Shown here: one piece after another, positions 46,256 through 57,430 of the stretch
How positions within the stretch are numbered: the first letter of the stretch is position 1
Layout: each line of letters begins with the position of its first letter
Assembly: GCA_030035585.1 (NCBI GenBank)
Contig: CM057462.1
Coordinates: 95,439,234 to 95,503,233, forward strand
DNA: 64,000 nucleotides
From: Dugong dugon
Taxonomy: Eukaryota; Chordata; Mammalia; Sirenia; Dugongidae
Reading direction: 5' to 3'
Position numbers and translations under genes: made by a program
The notes under the pieces: generated by a model
Databases searched by the model: none
The model's input: only the letters and a program-made list of their open reading frames with translations
What the model was told of the DNA's origin: nothing

Positions 46256-46267
46256 GGAGAACATCAG

Positions 46268-46310
46268 AGTATGTGTGTGTGCATGTGTGTGTGTGTGTAT
46301 ATGTTGGTGA
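46268..46310. repeat. GT microsatellite
   Basis: Imperfect (GT)n, GTATGTGTGTGTGCATGTG and similar. Confidence 0.85.
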
Positions 46311-46619
46311 TGGGGGATGTGATTAACAATCTCTGCTGAAACTGATCTATTTTAAATAAAGTTACCATCAAAAAGGAAAAATATGAACCTGGTTTTAAAA
46401 CTTTGAAGGGCTAAATTTCACTTCAATTTGGTGGAGCTGCATCAAGGAAATACATGTTGAAAACCCCTTCCATCACTATGCAATTATGAACAAATGAACA
46501 CAGAAACAGATTTTTGGAAACTAACCTCGTTTATATTTAAAAAGGAAAGATTCTATAATTAATTAATAACAACACAACAATTAAAACAACCACATTTCGG
46601 TTATATTTGGTCATTTCTT

Positions 46620-46748
46620 CTAAGTCTAGTAATTGTGACACTAGACCATGAGGATCTTAAGGAAAGAAACTGTATGCTTTGTCCTTGTATTTCTAGCAGC
46701 TATTATATTTCTATTATAGTAAGCACTCAGTAAACATATGTAGGATAA
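46620..46748 (+). repeat. L2 LINE 3' end
   Basis: GAGGATCTTAAGGAAAGAAAC, TTTGTCCTTGTATTTCTAGC and AGTAAGCACTCAGTAAACATA are the L2 terminus. Confidence 0.65.
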
Positions 46749-47355
46749 AAATGACAATCAATGATAATAGGCATCATTAGATCCCTAGACATCAACAAAA
46801 ATTCTCAGGAGTATACATATTTTACACACTATGACTAGTAAATTTCAAAATCGTTTTCTTGAAAGGTTTTCAAGTACAACGGTGGAAAAAATGGATGTTA
46901 GAGTTATTTCTCAGTTAACAAAAATTCTGCTCTTATTTGAGCATATTGGTTAAGGGAAAATTATATTGCATTTTGAATTAACGTTTTGCAAGTTTGATAG
47001 TGTAAAAGTGTTGTTCATTGCGCAGTTCCTTCCAAGATAAACTTTAACAGGGGTTAAAAGTATAAAACAAAAGTTCTCACTGTACTTTTAGATACTGAGA
47101 ACTATTTATGCTAATTATGTGCCTGCTATTTTTCTTCACATGGCTTCTTTTCTAAATGATGGTATCTCAAAAGTATTACTTTCTTTTTATCACAGAGTTG
47201 CCGGACAGAATTGGAATCCACGCAGAAGTGAGAAACAGTGTTCTAATTGCATGAGCTTGGCAGGACACACACCCCACCATATGCACACTAAACTTCCCTG
47301 TTGCCTCAGTTTCCTTATTTGTAAACACAACTCAATTTTTTGAGTGTCTAGTAAC
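46749..47355. other. unassigned DNA
   Basis: No supported feature. Confidence 0.45.
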
Positions 47356-47996
47356 TGGGCTTTTTTCAGCAACATAAACGGTGACTATACACGTGGAGCC
47401 TTGCCGGATGGAACACACAGGAGTCAAATTGACTAAATCTGTGGAAAGGAATGATGGAAGAGCTCAAAATCATCAGTCAGAACAAGGCCAGGAGCCAACT
47501 GTGGAACAGACCATCAATTGCTCATATGCCAGTTCAAGGTGAAGCTGAAGAAAATTAGAATAAGTCCACGAGAGCCAAAATACGACCTTGAGTATATCCC
47601 ACCTGCATTTAGAGACCATCTGAAGAATAGATATGACCCATTGAACACTAATGACTAAAGATCAGACAGGTTGTGGAATGGCATCAAGGATATCATACAT
47701 GAAGAAAGCAAGAGGTCATTAAAAAGACGGGAAAGAAAGAAAAGACCAAAATGGATGTCAGAAGAGACTCTGCAACTTGCTCTTGGACAACAAGTAGCTA
47801 AAGGGAAATGAAGAAATAAAAGAGCTGAACAGAAGATTTCAAAGAGTGGCTTGAGAAGACAAAGTAAAGTATTATAACGACATGTGCAAAGACCTGGAGT
47901 TAAAAACCAAAAGTTAGTAACACAGTTGGCATTTCTCTAGCAAAAAGAACAGAAGAAAAAATTCAAGCTTCGAGTTACAATATTGAAGGATTCTAT

Positions 47997-48050
47997 AGGA
48001 TTGTCATGAGTCAGAATCAACTCGATGGCAACAGGGTTGGTATTTTTTTT
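47997..48050 (+). mobile_element. AfroSINE 3'-tail patch inside RTE
   Basis: RTE sequence GAAGGATTCTATAGG changes into ATTGTCATGAGTCAGAATCA, ACTCGATGGCAACAGGGTTGG and a T8 run, then returns to RTE at TGCAAAATACTGAAGACACA. No head or body is present. Confidence 0.8.
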
Positions 48051-48469
48051 AAGTGCAAAATACTGAAGACACAGGAAGCATCAAAAGAAGATGGAAGGAA
48101 TACAGAGACACAGTAGCAAAAGGAAATGGTCAACCTTCAACCATTTCAGGAGGTAGCATATGATCAAGAACTCATGGTACTGAAGGAAGAAATCCAAGCT
48201 GCACTGAAGGCATTGGCAAAAAACCAAAGTTCCAGGAATTGACAGAACACCAATTGAGATGTTGGTTTCAAGAAATGGATGCAGCACTGGAAGTGCTCAC
48301 TCATCTATGCCAAGAAATTTGGAAGACAGCTACCTGGCCAACCGACTGGAAGAGATCCATATTTATACCTATTCCAAAGAAAGGTGATCCAACCGAATGT
48401 GGAAATTATTGAACAATATCATTCATATTACATGCAAGTAAAATTTTTCTGAAGATCATTCAAAAGCAG

Positions 48470-49015
48470 TTGCAGCAGTGCCTCAGCAGGGAACTGCCAG
48501 AAATTCAAGCCAGATTCATAAGAGGATATGGAACAAGGAATATCATTGCTGATGTCAGATGGCTCTTGGCTGAAAGCAGAGAATACCTGAAAGATGTTTG
48601 CCTGAGTTTTATTGACTATGCAAAGGCATTTGACTGTGTGGATCGTAATAAATTATGGATAACATTGCAAAAAATGAGAATTCCAGAAAACTTAATCGTA
48701 CTTATGAGGAACCTGTACATAGACCAAGAGGCAGTCGTTCAAACAGAACATGGAGATACTGCATGATTTAAAGTCAGGGAATGTATGAGTCAGGGTTGTA
48801 TCTTTTCACCATGCTTATTCAATCTGTATGCTGAGCAAATAATCTGAGAAGCTAGACAATATGAAGAACACAGCATTAGGACTGGAAGAAGACTCATTAA
48901 CAACCTACGATATGCAGATAACACAACCTTGTTTACTGAAAATGAAGAGGACTTGAAGCACTTACTGATGAAGATCAAGGACTCTACAGCCTTCAGTATG
49001 GATTACACCTTGACA
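48470..49015 (+). pseudogene. RTE reverse transcriptase relic
   Basis: A 98-codon piece (48470-48766) keeps the RT centre with LSFIDYAKAFDCVDRNKLW. After a stop, the active-site region near 48908 reads Y-A-D-N in place of Y-A-D-D. Both the stop and the Asp-to-Asn change would abolish activity. Confidence 0.88.
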
Positions 49016-49234
49016 TAAAGAAAACAAAAATCCTCACAACTGGACCAATAAGCAACAGCATGATAAACAGAAAAAAATTGAAGTTGTCAAGGATTTCATT
49101 TTACTTGGATCCGCAATCAACATCCATGAAAGCAGCAGTCAAGAAATCAAACGTCGCAGTGCATAGGGCAAATCTGCTGTAAAAGACCTCCTTAAAGTGT
49201 TGAAAAGCAAAGATGTCACCTTGAAGACAAGAAA

Positions 49235-49430
49235 CTGAGCTTGGATATTTACAAAGATTATCTTATTTCATCCTTATAAGAATTCTATAGGATACTTATT
49301 CTCATTTTACAGAAGAGGACTCTGGGGCTCACAGAGGTGCTTTTAGGTGATTAGCAATGAAGACAAAAGATTAAAGCTAGGTCTGTTTGATTCTAATGCC
49401 TATACCTTTGCCACTAAAACATGCTGCTAT
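49235..49430 (+). repeat. MIR3/L3-like fragment
   Basis: TTATTTCATCCTTATAAGAAT, TTCTCATTTTACAGAAGAGG and GATTCTAATGCCTATACC follow the MIR3 order. Confidence 0.55.
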
Positions 49431-49780
49431 CTTCTTGAAAAAATCGTAGTGTGAGTACAGTCCATAAAACTGACCAAAATGAATAAAAATGTGTAAAAAT
49501 AGGGAAGACATTGTTAATCTTGAATCCAAAGAAAGATTCCTGCCTCATGCTGCACTTTGATTGCTCTTGATTATATAAAAAATACCAGCCTCCCAAGTAA
49601 AAACTTGGGAGTTGTCTCGGAATCCTCCACCTCTCACATTCTGCATATTCAAATTATGTCTATGCTGGTATACCCTATTTTAAGAAAAGTCGGTGTCTAA
49701 GATAAGTCATAAAAAGAAGTTATAGATTCAGACTATAATGGACCTTCACTCTGGTTCAATTTCTTCATTTTGATGACAAT
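49431..49780. other. unassigned DNA
   Basis: No supported feature. Confidence 0.4.
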
Positions 49781-49784
49781 GGTT

Positions 49785-50100
49785 TTTCAGTGGTAGAATT
49801 CTCACCATCTATGCAGGAGACCCAGGTTCTATTCCCAAACAGTGCATCTCAAGTGCAGCCACCACCCATATGTCAATAGAGGCTTACGTGTTGCTATGAT
49901 GCTGAACAGATTTCAGCAGAGCTTCCAGACTAAGATGGACTAGGAAGAAAGGCCCGATGATCTACTTCTGAACAATAGGTCAATGAAAACCCTATGGATC
50001 ACAAAAGTCTAGTTTTGTTTTGCTTGGGGTTGCCATGAGTCGGAGATCACCATGAGTTGGGGGTTCCTATAAGTTTGGGGTCATTGACAACAACAACAAC
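49785..50100 (+). mobile_element. composite SINE: tRNA(Gly)-like head, RTE leader body, RTE-like tail
   Basis: The head reads TTCAGTGGTAGAATTCTCAC (A box of tRNA-Gly type) and CCAGGTTCTATTCCC (B box, one base off GGTTCGATTCC). It continues as RTE leader: GTGTTGCTATGATGCTGAAC, AGATTTCAGCAGAGCTTCC, TAGGAAGAAAGGCCCGATGA, AATGAAAACCCTATGGATCA. The end has GGGGTTGCCATGAGTCGGAG, partly duplicated, then GACAACAACAACAAC. Pol III would start in the head; movement would rely on RTE enzymes. It differs from AfroSINE in its head and in retaining more leader. Confidence 0.8.
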
Positions 50101-50104
50101 AAAA

Positions 50105-50400
50105 CTGTAACTCAGAAGGTTTAAGTCACCTGCCTACAGTCATTTAACTGAGGTAGAACTAGAATAGAGTTCTCCTGATGGTGTTTTAGCTCCCTTTTCT
50201 TTATATCATGCTGTCACCTTTACAATGGGGTTATCGAATGAGACTTTCATCAAGTATTTACTGAGTACCTATTATGTATCAAGAACTGTGATGTAATGGT
50301 AAGCAAAAGGATGTAATGGTAAGCAAAGCAGTCATAATGTCTGTCCTCATGGGACTTACAGTTTAGAGGAAATAATTGACATTTATCAAATAATTACACA
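50105..50400 (+). repeat. MIR-like piece and an ancient LINE-type repeat
   Basis: AAGTCACCTGCCTACAGTCA is MIR-like. From 50225, AGTATTTACTGAGTACCTATT and TCCTCATGGGACTTACAGTT follow a widespread old mammalian repeat. A 20-base unit (GATGTAATGGTAAGCAAA) is duplicated in tandem at about 50290-50328. Confidence 0.55.
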
Positions 50401-50854
50401 AATATATAAGTATACACTAAGACTGTGCTACAAAGGAGAAGTAGAAAGTACCGCTATGAAAGTGTAGTCAATCTGATCTGACAGAGTATATTAGATCTGT
50501 GGGAAGTCAGGCTAAGTTTTTCTGAGGAAGTAATGTTTGAACTAAAATCTGAGTGAGTGGTGGGGCTACAGAGCAAAGGAAAACCAGAGTGGCTCCTCCC
50601 TGTAGCTTCCATGGAGACTTGATTTCCAAAAGCCCAAAGAATTATCAAAGCCAAACACATAACTGACAACAAGCAAAATTAAAACATATCCTGGAATCAA
50701 ATGCTGAGCAGTTACTTTTGGGAGCTGATTCACTAATGCTAAGAAGCATATTCAAAAGCAGACTGAGGTCAACCAAGCAAGAATTGAAATGCCAGGGTTG
50801 TTACAGGTGGCAGAGTTTGACAACAGAGATTCAGGAATGATGGTAAATTTGTTG
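50401..50854. other. unassigned DNA
   Basis: No supported feature. Confidence 0.4.
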
Positions 50855-51292
50855 AGTGTGCTGAATTTGCCATCAACTTGGCACAATCACCGTCCATCTC
50901 TTTTAAGGCTGAGAACTACATTTCCTAGAACTCCCTTCCCTGTAAGGCTCTGGGTTAGAATTTACCAATAAAGTGACTTGCATGAGATTTTGAAAGTAGG
51001 AAGTGAAGCAGAAGCCATTGTTGTTTGGAATCTCATGGCACTCACACATGGCAGCCTCTCAGGCTTCTTCATATGCTCCTACTTTTAAGATGCAGTGGTT
51101 TGCAGACATTCCCGCAAGTGGCAGCTTTCTTCCTCTGTCTCATTGTTGTAGGTGATGTCACAGTGAACTTTTCTTCAATCCTCCCACCTCAGTATGCCAG
51201 GTATTATGTAAGCTCTAATTTTCATATTAAAGTACTTCTCATAATACTTGACGTGGCTCTGTTTTCCTGACAAAACCCAAACTAATGCAACT
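50855..51292 (+). mobile_element. ERV-L type 5' LTR (start approximate)
   Basis: GAACTACATTTCCTAGAACTC, then ATTAAAG (polyadenylation-like, 51226), ending GGCTCTGTTTTCCTGACAAAAC and CCAAACTAATGCA. Directly after it, TTTTGGTATTAAAAGTAGTC resembles the tRNA-Leu primer-binding region used by ERV-L/MaLR. The left border is not sharp. Confidence 0.6.
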
Positions 51293-52375
51293 TTTGGTAT
51301 TAAAAGTAGTCTCAGGGTCACAGAACCGTATGGATGGGGATCTTGTATGAATTATCTGACCTAATTAGATTTAAAGGTGTTAATAATCTTCATTTTAAGT
51401 GGTGAATAGGACAATGATAGTTTATAGCAGGCGGTGGCAAAACAGTTACTAAAATTATCACCTGGAGTCAAGTACCTATAGAAGTGAAGGCCATAAGGGG
51501 CTGTAGTAGAACATCGTAGGGAGATAATGCATGTAAGGACTGTGGCATGGATTAGTTGTTTGTAAGTATAATGGAGAACTTGAAGAGAAAAAAAATGAAG
51601 AGGCATTCAGGGTTCTAAAATTCCAGCTCAAGGCTAGGTAATAATCATAAAATTTCTATGACTGTCCTTAAAAAACAAACAAGCAAAAAACCTTATCTCC
51701 TACAGTCTCAAGGTCGAGATTTCTGAAAACCAAATCCAAAGTCTTTTCTTGTTGGCAACTGAAGCATAATTCAATTTGAATTCATACACATACAGGGTCA
51801 CTTATATTTAGGGCATTGATTGGGGAAGAGTGAGACCTTAAACATTTGGATGAGGATATCTGGCCAGATTTTAATTAACCTGGAACCTCTAAATTCCCCT
51901 GAGCCTTCTTTGCCAACAGAAGCAGGCTTTCCTTCCCTGTGTAATGGTATTAGACTCCCCTTGCTCAAGGAACCTGTAATGACTACTCCTGGAATAGTTG
52001 CCTTGTAAGTGAATGCTGATCTTTAAGACCAACCCCCAACCATTCTCATTGATTGTAGACTTGTAATATGACTCAAACCTAGTTAGTACACAGGTACTAA
52101 GTGTAAGATATTGCCAAATTTATATCAGCAGCAACTGGAGAAACATGAATAAGAAGAGATCTTAAGGGTGTTACGTCACAATTGGAGGAATATAATATTG
52201 GATCAGATTGAATTTATTAATATGGATGCACTAACTAGAGATTCTGAACTCAATGTACCAACTTAAGCATCTATGGATGACTTTGATTTCTCAGTTGGTT
52301 GCCTGAAATCTGGGCCCAATTGTGAGCTATAATTAATGAAGCCACGACTTTAGAACTTCCTTGGTAAATTCTAGA

Positions 52376-52786
52376 TCAGGGTTTTTCAATCTTGGCGCTA
52401 TAGACTTTTGGAGCAAGATATTGGGGGGTGGGTAGGGGTGTTGGTAGGAGCTCTGGTGGCATAGAGGTTAAGAGTTCAGCTGCTAACCAAAAGGTTGGCA
52501 GTTTGAATCCACCAGCCACTCCTTGGAAACCCTATGGGGCAGTTCTACTCTGTTCTATAGGGTCACTATGAGTCAGAATTGACTTGACGGCAATAGATTT
52601 GGTTTTTAGGTTTGGGGGTATTGGTGAGTCTGTCCTGTGCATTGTAGGATGTTTAGCAATATTCCTGGCCTCTACCTACTAGATGCCAGTAGCATATCCC
52701 CCAAATTATGACAATCACAAATGTCTCCAGATACCAAATATCCCCTGGAGTGCAAAATTGCTCCCAGTTGAGAACTACTGCTATAG
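52376..52786 (-). mobile_element. MER5A, minus strand, split by an AfroSINE
   Basis: Left part CAGGGTTTTTCAATCTTGGCG; right part from 52626 (GAGTCTGTCCTGTGCATTGT, ACAAATGTCTCCAGATACCA, GCTCCCAGTTGAGAACTACT). The two parts form one MER5A around the SINE at 52446. Confidence 0.88.
52446..52614 (+). mobile_element. AfroSINE, short form, inside MER5A
   Basis: AGGAGCTCTGGTGGCATAGAG head, GGGTCACTATGAGTCAGAATT tail, GGTTTTTAGGTTT end. GGGGTGTTGGT (52435-52445) and GGGGTATTGGT (52615-52625) are an 11-bp duplication with one change. Confidence 0.92.
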
Positions 52787-53323
52787 AGGAAAATATTCAA
52801 AGACGTATGAGGATATGAACACGGAGTGAAATTATTATAAAGGCCCTGCTTACCCACCCACTAGTTATGTCACTTGGGAATATCCAGAGAACATACCCTT
52901 CACCAAGGCTTTAAGAAGTAAATTGGTGAAGGCACTATAAATACTCTTGAATGGCCAGTAGGGGCAGTTCTCTGCAAAGAAGCTAAGAGATGCCGACGTC
53001 AAAATGGGGTCTTAGAATTCAATGGCTAATGAGATACCTGAGTAACAGGGGCCAAAAAGTAATCACAATGATTTGACCTGTAGAGATCTTTGGTAATGGA
53101 TAAGCGATCATAGGGTCTGTAGAACCCTGGCAGTCTATGTACTGAAGTCTTACTTGATTAGTATAAGTCAATTAAGTTAATCAAGCAAGCAAACAAACAA
53201 AAAAGAAAACTTGATGTAGTGAAAGAAGTCTTACAGGAATCAATATAGTAGACAGTCATGTTTCTTCGACAAATTCCCAGACTTGAGCAAAATCGCAGCC
53301 CTTTAAATAAAGAGGAGATTAAG

Positions 53324-53757
53324 TGTGGTAGGCAGATCCCGTGTTATATGGCAAGGGGAAATTAAGGTTGCATATGGAATTAAGACTGCTAATCAGCTGA
53401 CCTGAAAATGAGGAGATTATCCCGTGCTATCTGGGTGGACTTAATGTAATCGCAAAAGTCTTTAAAAAATAGAAGAGGGAAGCAAAAGAGTCATAACCAA
53501 AGAGATGGCATCATGAGAAAGATTCTACTAGCATTTCTGGCTTTGAAGATGGAAGGGAAAATGAGACAAGGAATACAGGCAACCTCTCAAAGCTGGAAAA
53601 TGCAAGAAAATGGATTCTCCACCTACACTCATCAGAAAGAAATGTACTCTTACCAACGCCTTGATTTTACTCTGGTGACAGTTATTCAGTCTTCTGACCT
53701 CTAAAACTGTAAGATAATATATTTGTGGCATTTTGTTAGAGCAGCTGTAGGAGACTA
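53324..53757 (+). mobile_element. MaLR LTR (MLT1-like) within the ERV-L region
   Basis: GTGTGGTAGGCAGATCCCGTG, GAGATTATCCCGTGCTATCTG, TTCTGGCTTTGAAGATGGAAG, CTTCTGACCTCTAAAACTGT, GTTAGAGCAGCTGTAGGAGAC. The 63-codon frame in it is spurious. Confidence 0.8.
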
Positions 53758-54289
53758 ATATACTAGGTCACCCTGAATAAAGTCTCTCTACACTTCCAAA
53801 AATGTATACTTGAAATCTGCCTCCCAACCTTTCCTAAAGAGACTTCTGTTCATTTATCAGGGTGACTATACTGGGGAAAGGGAACTAGCCAAATTTCCAG
53901 GGATTAATATAAACTGGCCCTGAATCAAAGATGTGGTGAAACCCATGTGAAATTATGGACTACAGATTAGTGAGTAAACACAAGTAAGCCCATGTGTACC
54001 TTGCTTAATGTAAGCCTGTGGGTACCTTGTTTATTGGTTAATTCACCCTTGCCCTGAACTGATGCTGATACTGGAGATTCAAATGTTACTGTGGTCCAAT
54101 AATCAAAAGCAGGGACTATGGAAGCTGGGTAATTAATGGAATTTGGCTCCTGTCTGTCTCTCTGTAGGCCCATTTGGTCTCTAACCATGTGGCTATTTCC
54201 CAGCTCTGGAACGCAGAGTTGGAATAGACTTACTCAGACTTCCCATATGAGTTACTTGAACTGAAGGGTGAGGGCTTTTATGGTAGGAA

Positions 54290-56460
54290 AGGCCTCTCCC
54301 TTTTAAAATAGTAAACCAAAAGTAAGACTTCACCAAAGACTTGAAATATGGAGATACATTGTTCCCTACCACTTTACTCATGCAGCCCACCTACTTGGCC
54401 TATACAGAGAAAATACGAATCTTGGAAATTACCTCAGATTACCATCAACTTAATCAGGTGGCTTTCATTGCAGTTGTTGTAATAAATGTGTAGTTTTACT
54501 GGAATAAACCAACACACCCCTTGTATCTAGTATGCAGCTATTGATCTAGTGGATGGTTTTTCTCTACATTTGTTAGTAAACACAGTCAGAAAAAGTTTTC
54601 TTTCATGTGGGAAGGACATCAACACACCTTTACTATGTTATCCTACCTCAGACCTCTATTATAATCCAGTCCTTGGGGACCTTGATTGTTTAGGCAATCC
54701 GCAGGACATTATTCTTGTCAATGCACTGATGATTGCAGGATGTAGCTAATATCCTTGTGTACCTTAACAAAACACATGGTTGCCAGAGGGTGGAAACACG
54801 ACAAAAATTCAGGGGCTTGAAGACTCGGTGAAATTTCCAAGAGTTCCATAGTCTGGGATATATTGAGATACTCCTTACAAAGTGAAGGACAAGTGCCTCC
54901 TACCACTCAGAAAAGGGCACAACACCTATGGTGACTCTGGGTTTTCAGGCAATCTGTACTTCATTTAGGCATGCTTCTTTGATCCATTTACTGGGTAATC
55001 TGTCTAGACTTCCAGTTTTGAGTTGAGCACAGAGCAAGAAAACGCTTTGCACCTGGTTCAGGCTGCTCTTCAAGCTGCTCTGCCACTTGAGCCGCATAAC
55101 CCTGCAGATCCAATGGCAGTGGAGTGTCTGTGGCCGATAAAAATTCTGTGCAGAGTGCTTGTCAGTCCCCTATAGATAAATAACAGTGCAGATCTTTTGA
55201 ATTTTGAAGTACAACTGTGTTGTCTTCTGCAGATAACTATTTTCCTTTTGCAAAACAGCTTTTGGCTTGCTCCTGGGTCCTGGGAAAGCCTGAATGTTTG
55301 ATAATGAGAGGCCAAGTTACCATGTGATCTAAGTTTCTTATCATAAAATGATGGGTGTTGTCTGCCTCATCAAATTATAAATTTGGATGTGCATAATAGC
55401 ACTTTATCATTAAGTGGAAGTAATATATACACTATAGGGCTTGAGCAGGTCCTGAAGGCACAAGTATTTTGCACGGGCAAATGACTCAAATTCCTATGGT
55501 TCCTACTTCAATTGCAAGACTTCCTTTCCTCCAACCAGCGCTTGTGACATCATGGGGAGTCCCCTATGACAAGTTCATTGATAAAAACAAAGCTTGTTTA
55601 TGGATGGTTCTGTATTATATGCTAGTAATCACTGAAAGTGGACAGCTGCAGCACCACACAAGGGTGACCCTAAAGAATGGTAGTGAAAGGAAATCCTCCC
55701 AGTGAAAGAACTTAGAACAATGCACGTTGTGGTTCATTTTGTTCGGAAGAAACTATGGGCAGAGGTAGGGATCTAGCTAGATGGTCATGAACTCGGAAGG
55801 CATAAAATTGGAAAATTGTTACAAGGAGGTCTGGAGAAGAGATACGTGGATAAACAAACAAACAAAAAAAAACAAACCCGTTGCATCAAGTCAATTTGGA
55901 CTCAGAGAGACTCTCCAAACTGGCAGACAATATGAAGATACTTGTGTCGCATGTAAATATTCACCAAAGGCTACCTCAGCAGAGGAGACTTAAGATAATC
56001 AGAGGCAAAATGATCTTACGTGCGGATGTTAGTCAGTCTTTCTTCCCCAGCCACACCTTTCCTTGCCCAATGTGCTTGTAGCAGCAGGGATGCAGATTGT
56101 GCAGTGACATCCACTCACCAATGCTGCTGGCTGCAGCCTCTGCTGAGTGGCCAACATGCCAACAACGGAGATCAATACTGACTCCCCCAGTATGGCACCA
56201 TTCCCTGGGAGGAACAGCCATGCCTGGTAGCAGTGACTTGTTCTGACTGAAATAAATGCTTACTCTGGATATAGATTTACCTCCCCTATCTGCAGTGCTT
56301 CTACTAAAAAAACCACAACATGTGGAGTTACAAAATGCTTTATTCACTGTCAGGTTATTCCACACAGACATTTCTCTTAGCCAAGGAAATACTTTTACAG
56401 TGACTGTAATGTGACAGTAGGATCAGGCCCTAAACTTTCACTGGTCTTACCATGTTCTCT
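54290..56460 (+). pseudogene. ERV-L pol relic (RT, RNase H, integrase N-terminus)
   Basis: Retroviral pol makes DNA from the viral RNA and integrates it. The RT-like part is around 54350-54760, with the active-site stretch near 54715-54735 split across two frames. RNase H-like sequence follows at 55540-55970, in pieces that change frame. Integrase N-terminal-like sequence lies at about 56060-56240. Many stops and frame breaks plus an A-rich insertion at 55855-55880 show long inactivity. Frames on the opposite strand (for example 56033-56371) are shadows. Confidence 0.6.
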
Positions 56461-57149
56461 ATCATCCTGAAGCAGCTGGCCTGATGTAACTGTGGAATGG
56501 CCTTTTGAAGACTTGGACTTTAGTCACTTGATAACACATTGCAGGGCTGGGGTAATGTCCCCAGGATACTGCATATGTTCTGTATTAGCAACTAGTATAT
56601 GATGTTATATCATCCATAGCCAGTATGCATTAGGAACCAAGGGCTGGAAATGGAAGTGGCTCCTCTCATTATTCATTCTAACAGTCCACTAGCAAAATTT
56701 TCAGTTCCCATGCTTACAAGTTGAGCTTATTTCTGGTAAAGTCTTAATTCCTAAGATCAGGGAACAAACAATAGTATTACGAACTAGAAACTGAAACTGC
56801 TGCTGGAACACTATGAGCACATCACGCCACTGAACCAGCAGGCAAGGTGAGGTGTTGCTATAATGGTTGGGGTAATTCATCCTGATTATAAAGTAGAAGT
56901 TAGGTTGCTACTACAAAATAGGGGTAAGAGGGGTATGACTAGAACCTAGAAGATTCTATGGAGTGCCTTTTAGTACTCCTCTGTCCTGTGGCAAAAGATA
57001 AGAGAAAACTATAGAAACTCAGTACAAAAAGGACTGCTAATAGAGATACTTCAGAAAGATTTAGATAATTATTTCTTGATTCTCCAGTCTCAGCCATCCA
57101 GATCGATACTCCCCTAGCTCTTTCCACATTTTTATAAGACCTGTTTTTT

Positions 57150-57345
57150 TTTTCTGCTTTTTAAAATTGTTGTAAAACATCTGTATAACATTTGCCAATT
57201 CAATATTTTTTACATGTACAGTTCAGTGTCACCAATTACATTACTAATGTTGTGGAACCATCCCCAGTATTTGTTGCCAAGTTTTTTTTATCACCATGAA
57301 CAATGACTCCCAATCCCTCCCACCTCTGTTTTCTTTATTAAGCCC
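57150..57345 (-). repeat. L1 3'-end fragment, minus strand
   Basis: TTTTTAAAATTGTTGTAAAAC, ACATGTACAGTTCAGTGTCA and AATGTTGTGGAACCATCC match the reverse L1 3' UTR, as at 16090-16210. Confidence 0.75.
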
Positions 57346-57430
57346 GAATATACCCATATTTGCAGCGACTCTGTTTTCTTGAACAAACCCTGACTGATAA
57401 CAGTGAGTGGCCTTTTATCGCTGGTTTATA

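Larger units (their letters stand above)
47361..49232 (+). mobile_element. RTE LINE lacking both ends
   Basis: Starts inside the endonuclease (CAGCAACATAAACGGTGACT), includes the region missing from the copy at 42170, and stops at AAAGATGTCACCTTGAAGAC. About 0.45 kb of C-terminal and 3'-end sequence is absent. Loss of the 3' end is unusual for target-primed insertions and points to a later deletion. A short SINE tail is patched in at about 47996-48050. Confidence 0.88.
51293..57430 (+). mobile_element. ERV-L provirus internal region, heavily decayed
   Basis: A run of about 6 kb after the LTR and primer site, with gag-like DNA to about 53.2 kb and pol-like DNA from about 54.2 to 56.5 kb. It has been interrupted by a MER5A plus AfroSINE (52376-52786), a MaLR LTR (53324-53757) and an L1 end (57150-57345). 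LTR-end-like sequence (GCGACTCTGTTTTCTTGAAC) at 57363 may be what remains of the 3' LTR. No open gene is left. Confidence 0.6.

Noticed and set aside
49785..49860. functional tRNA-Gly gene
   Set aside because: A and B boxes are present but the downstream sequence does not close an acceptor stem and runs into RTE leader; it is a SINE head.
53513..53704. 63-codon frame
   Set aside because: Wholly inside a MaLR LTR.
56033..56371. 112-codon minus frame
   Set aside because: Antisense shadow of ERV-L pol relic.
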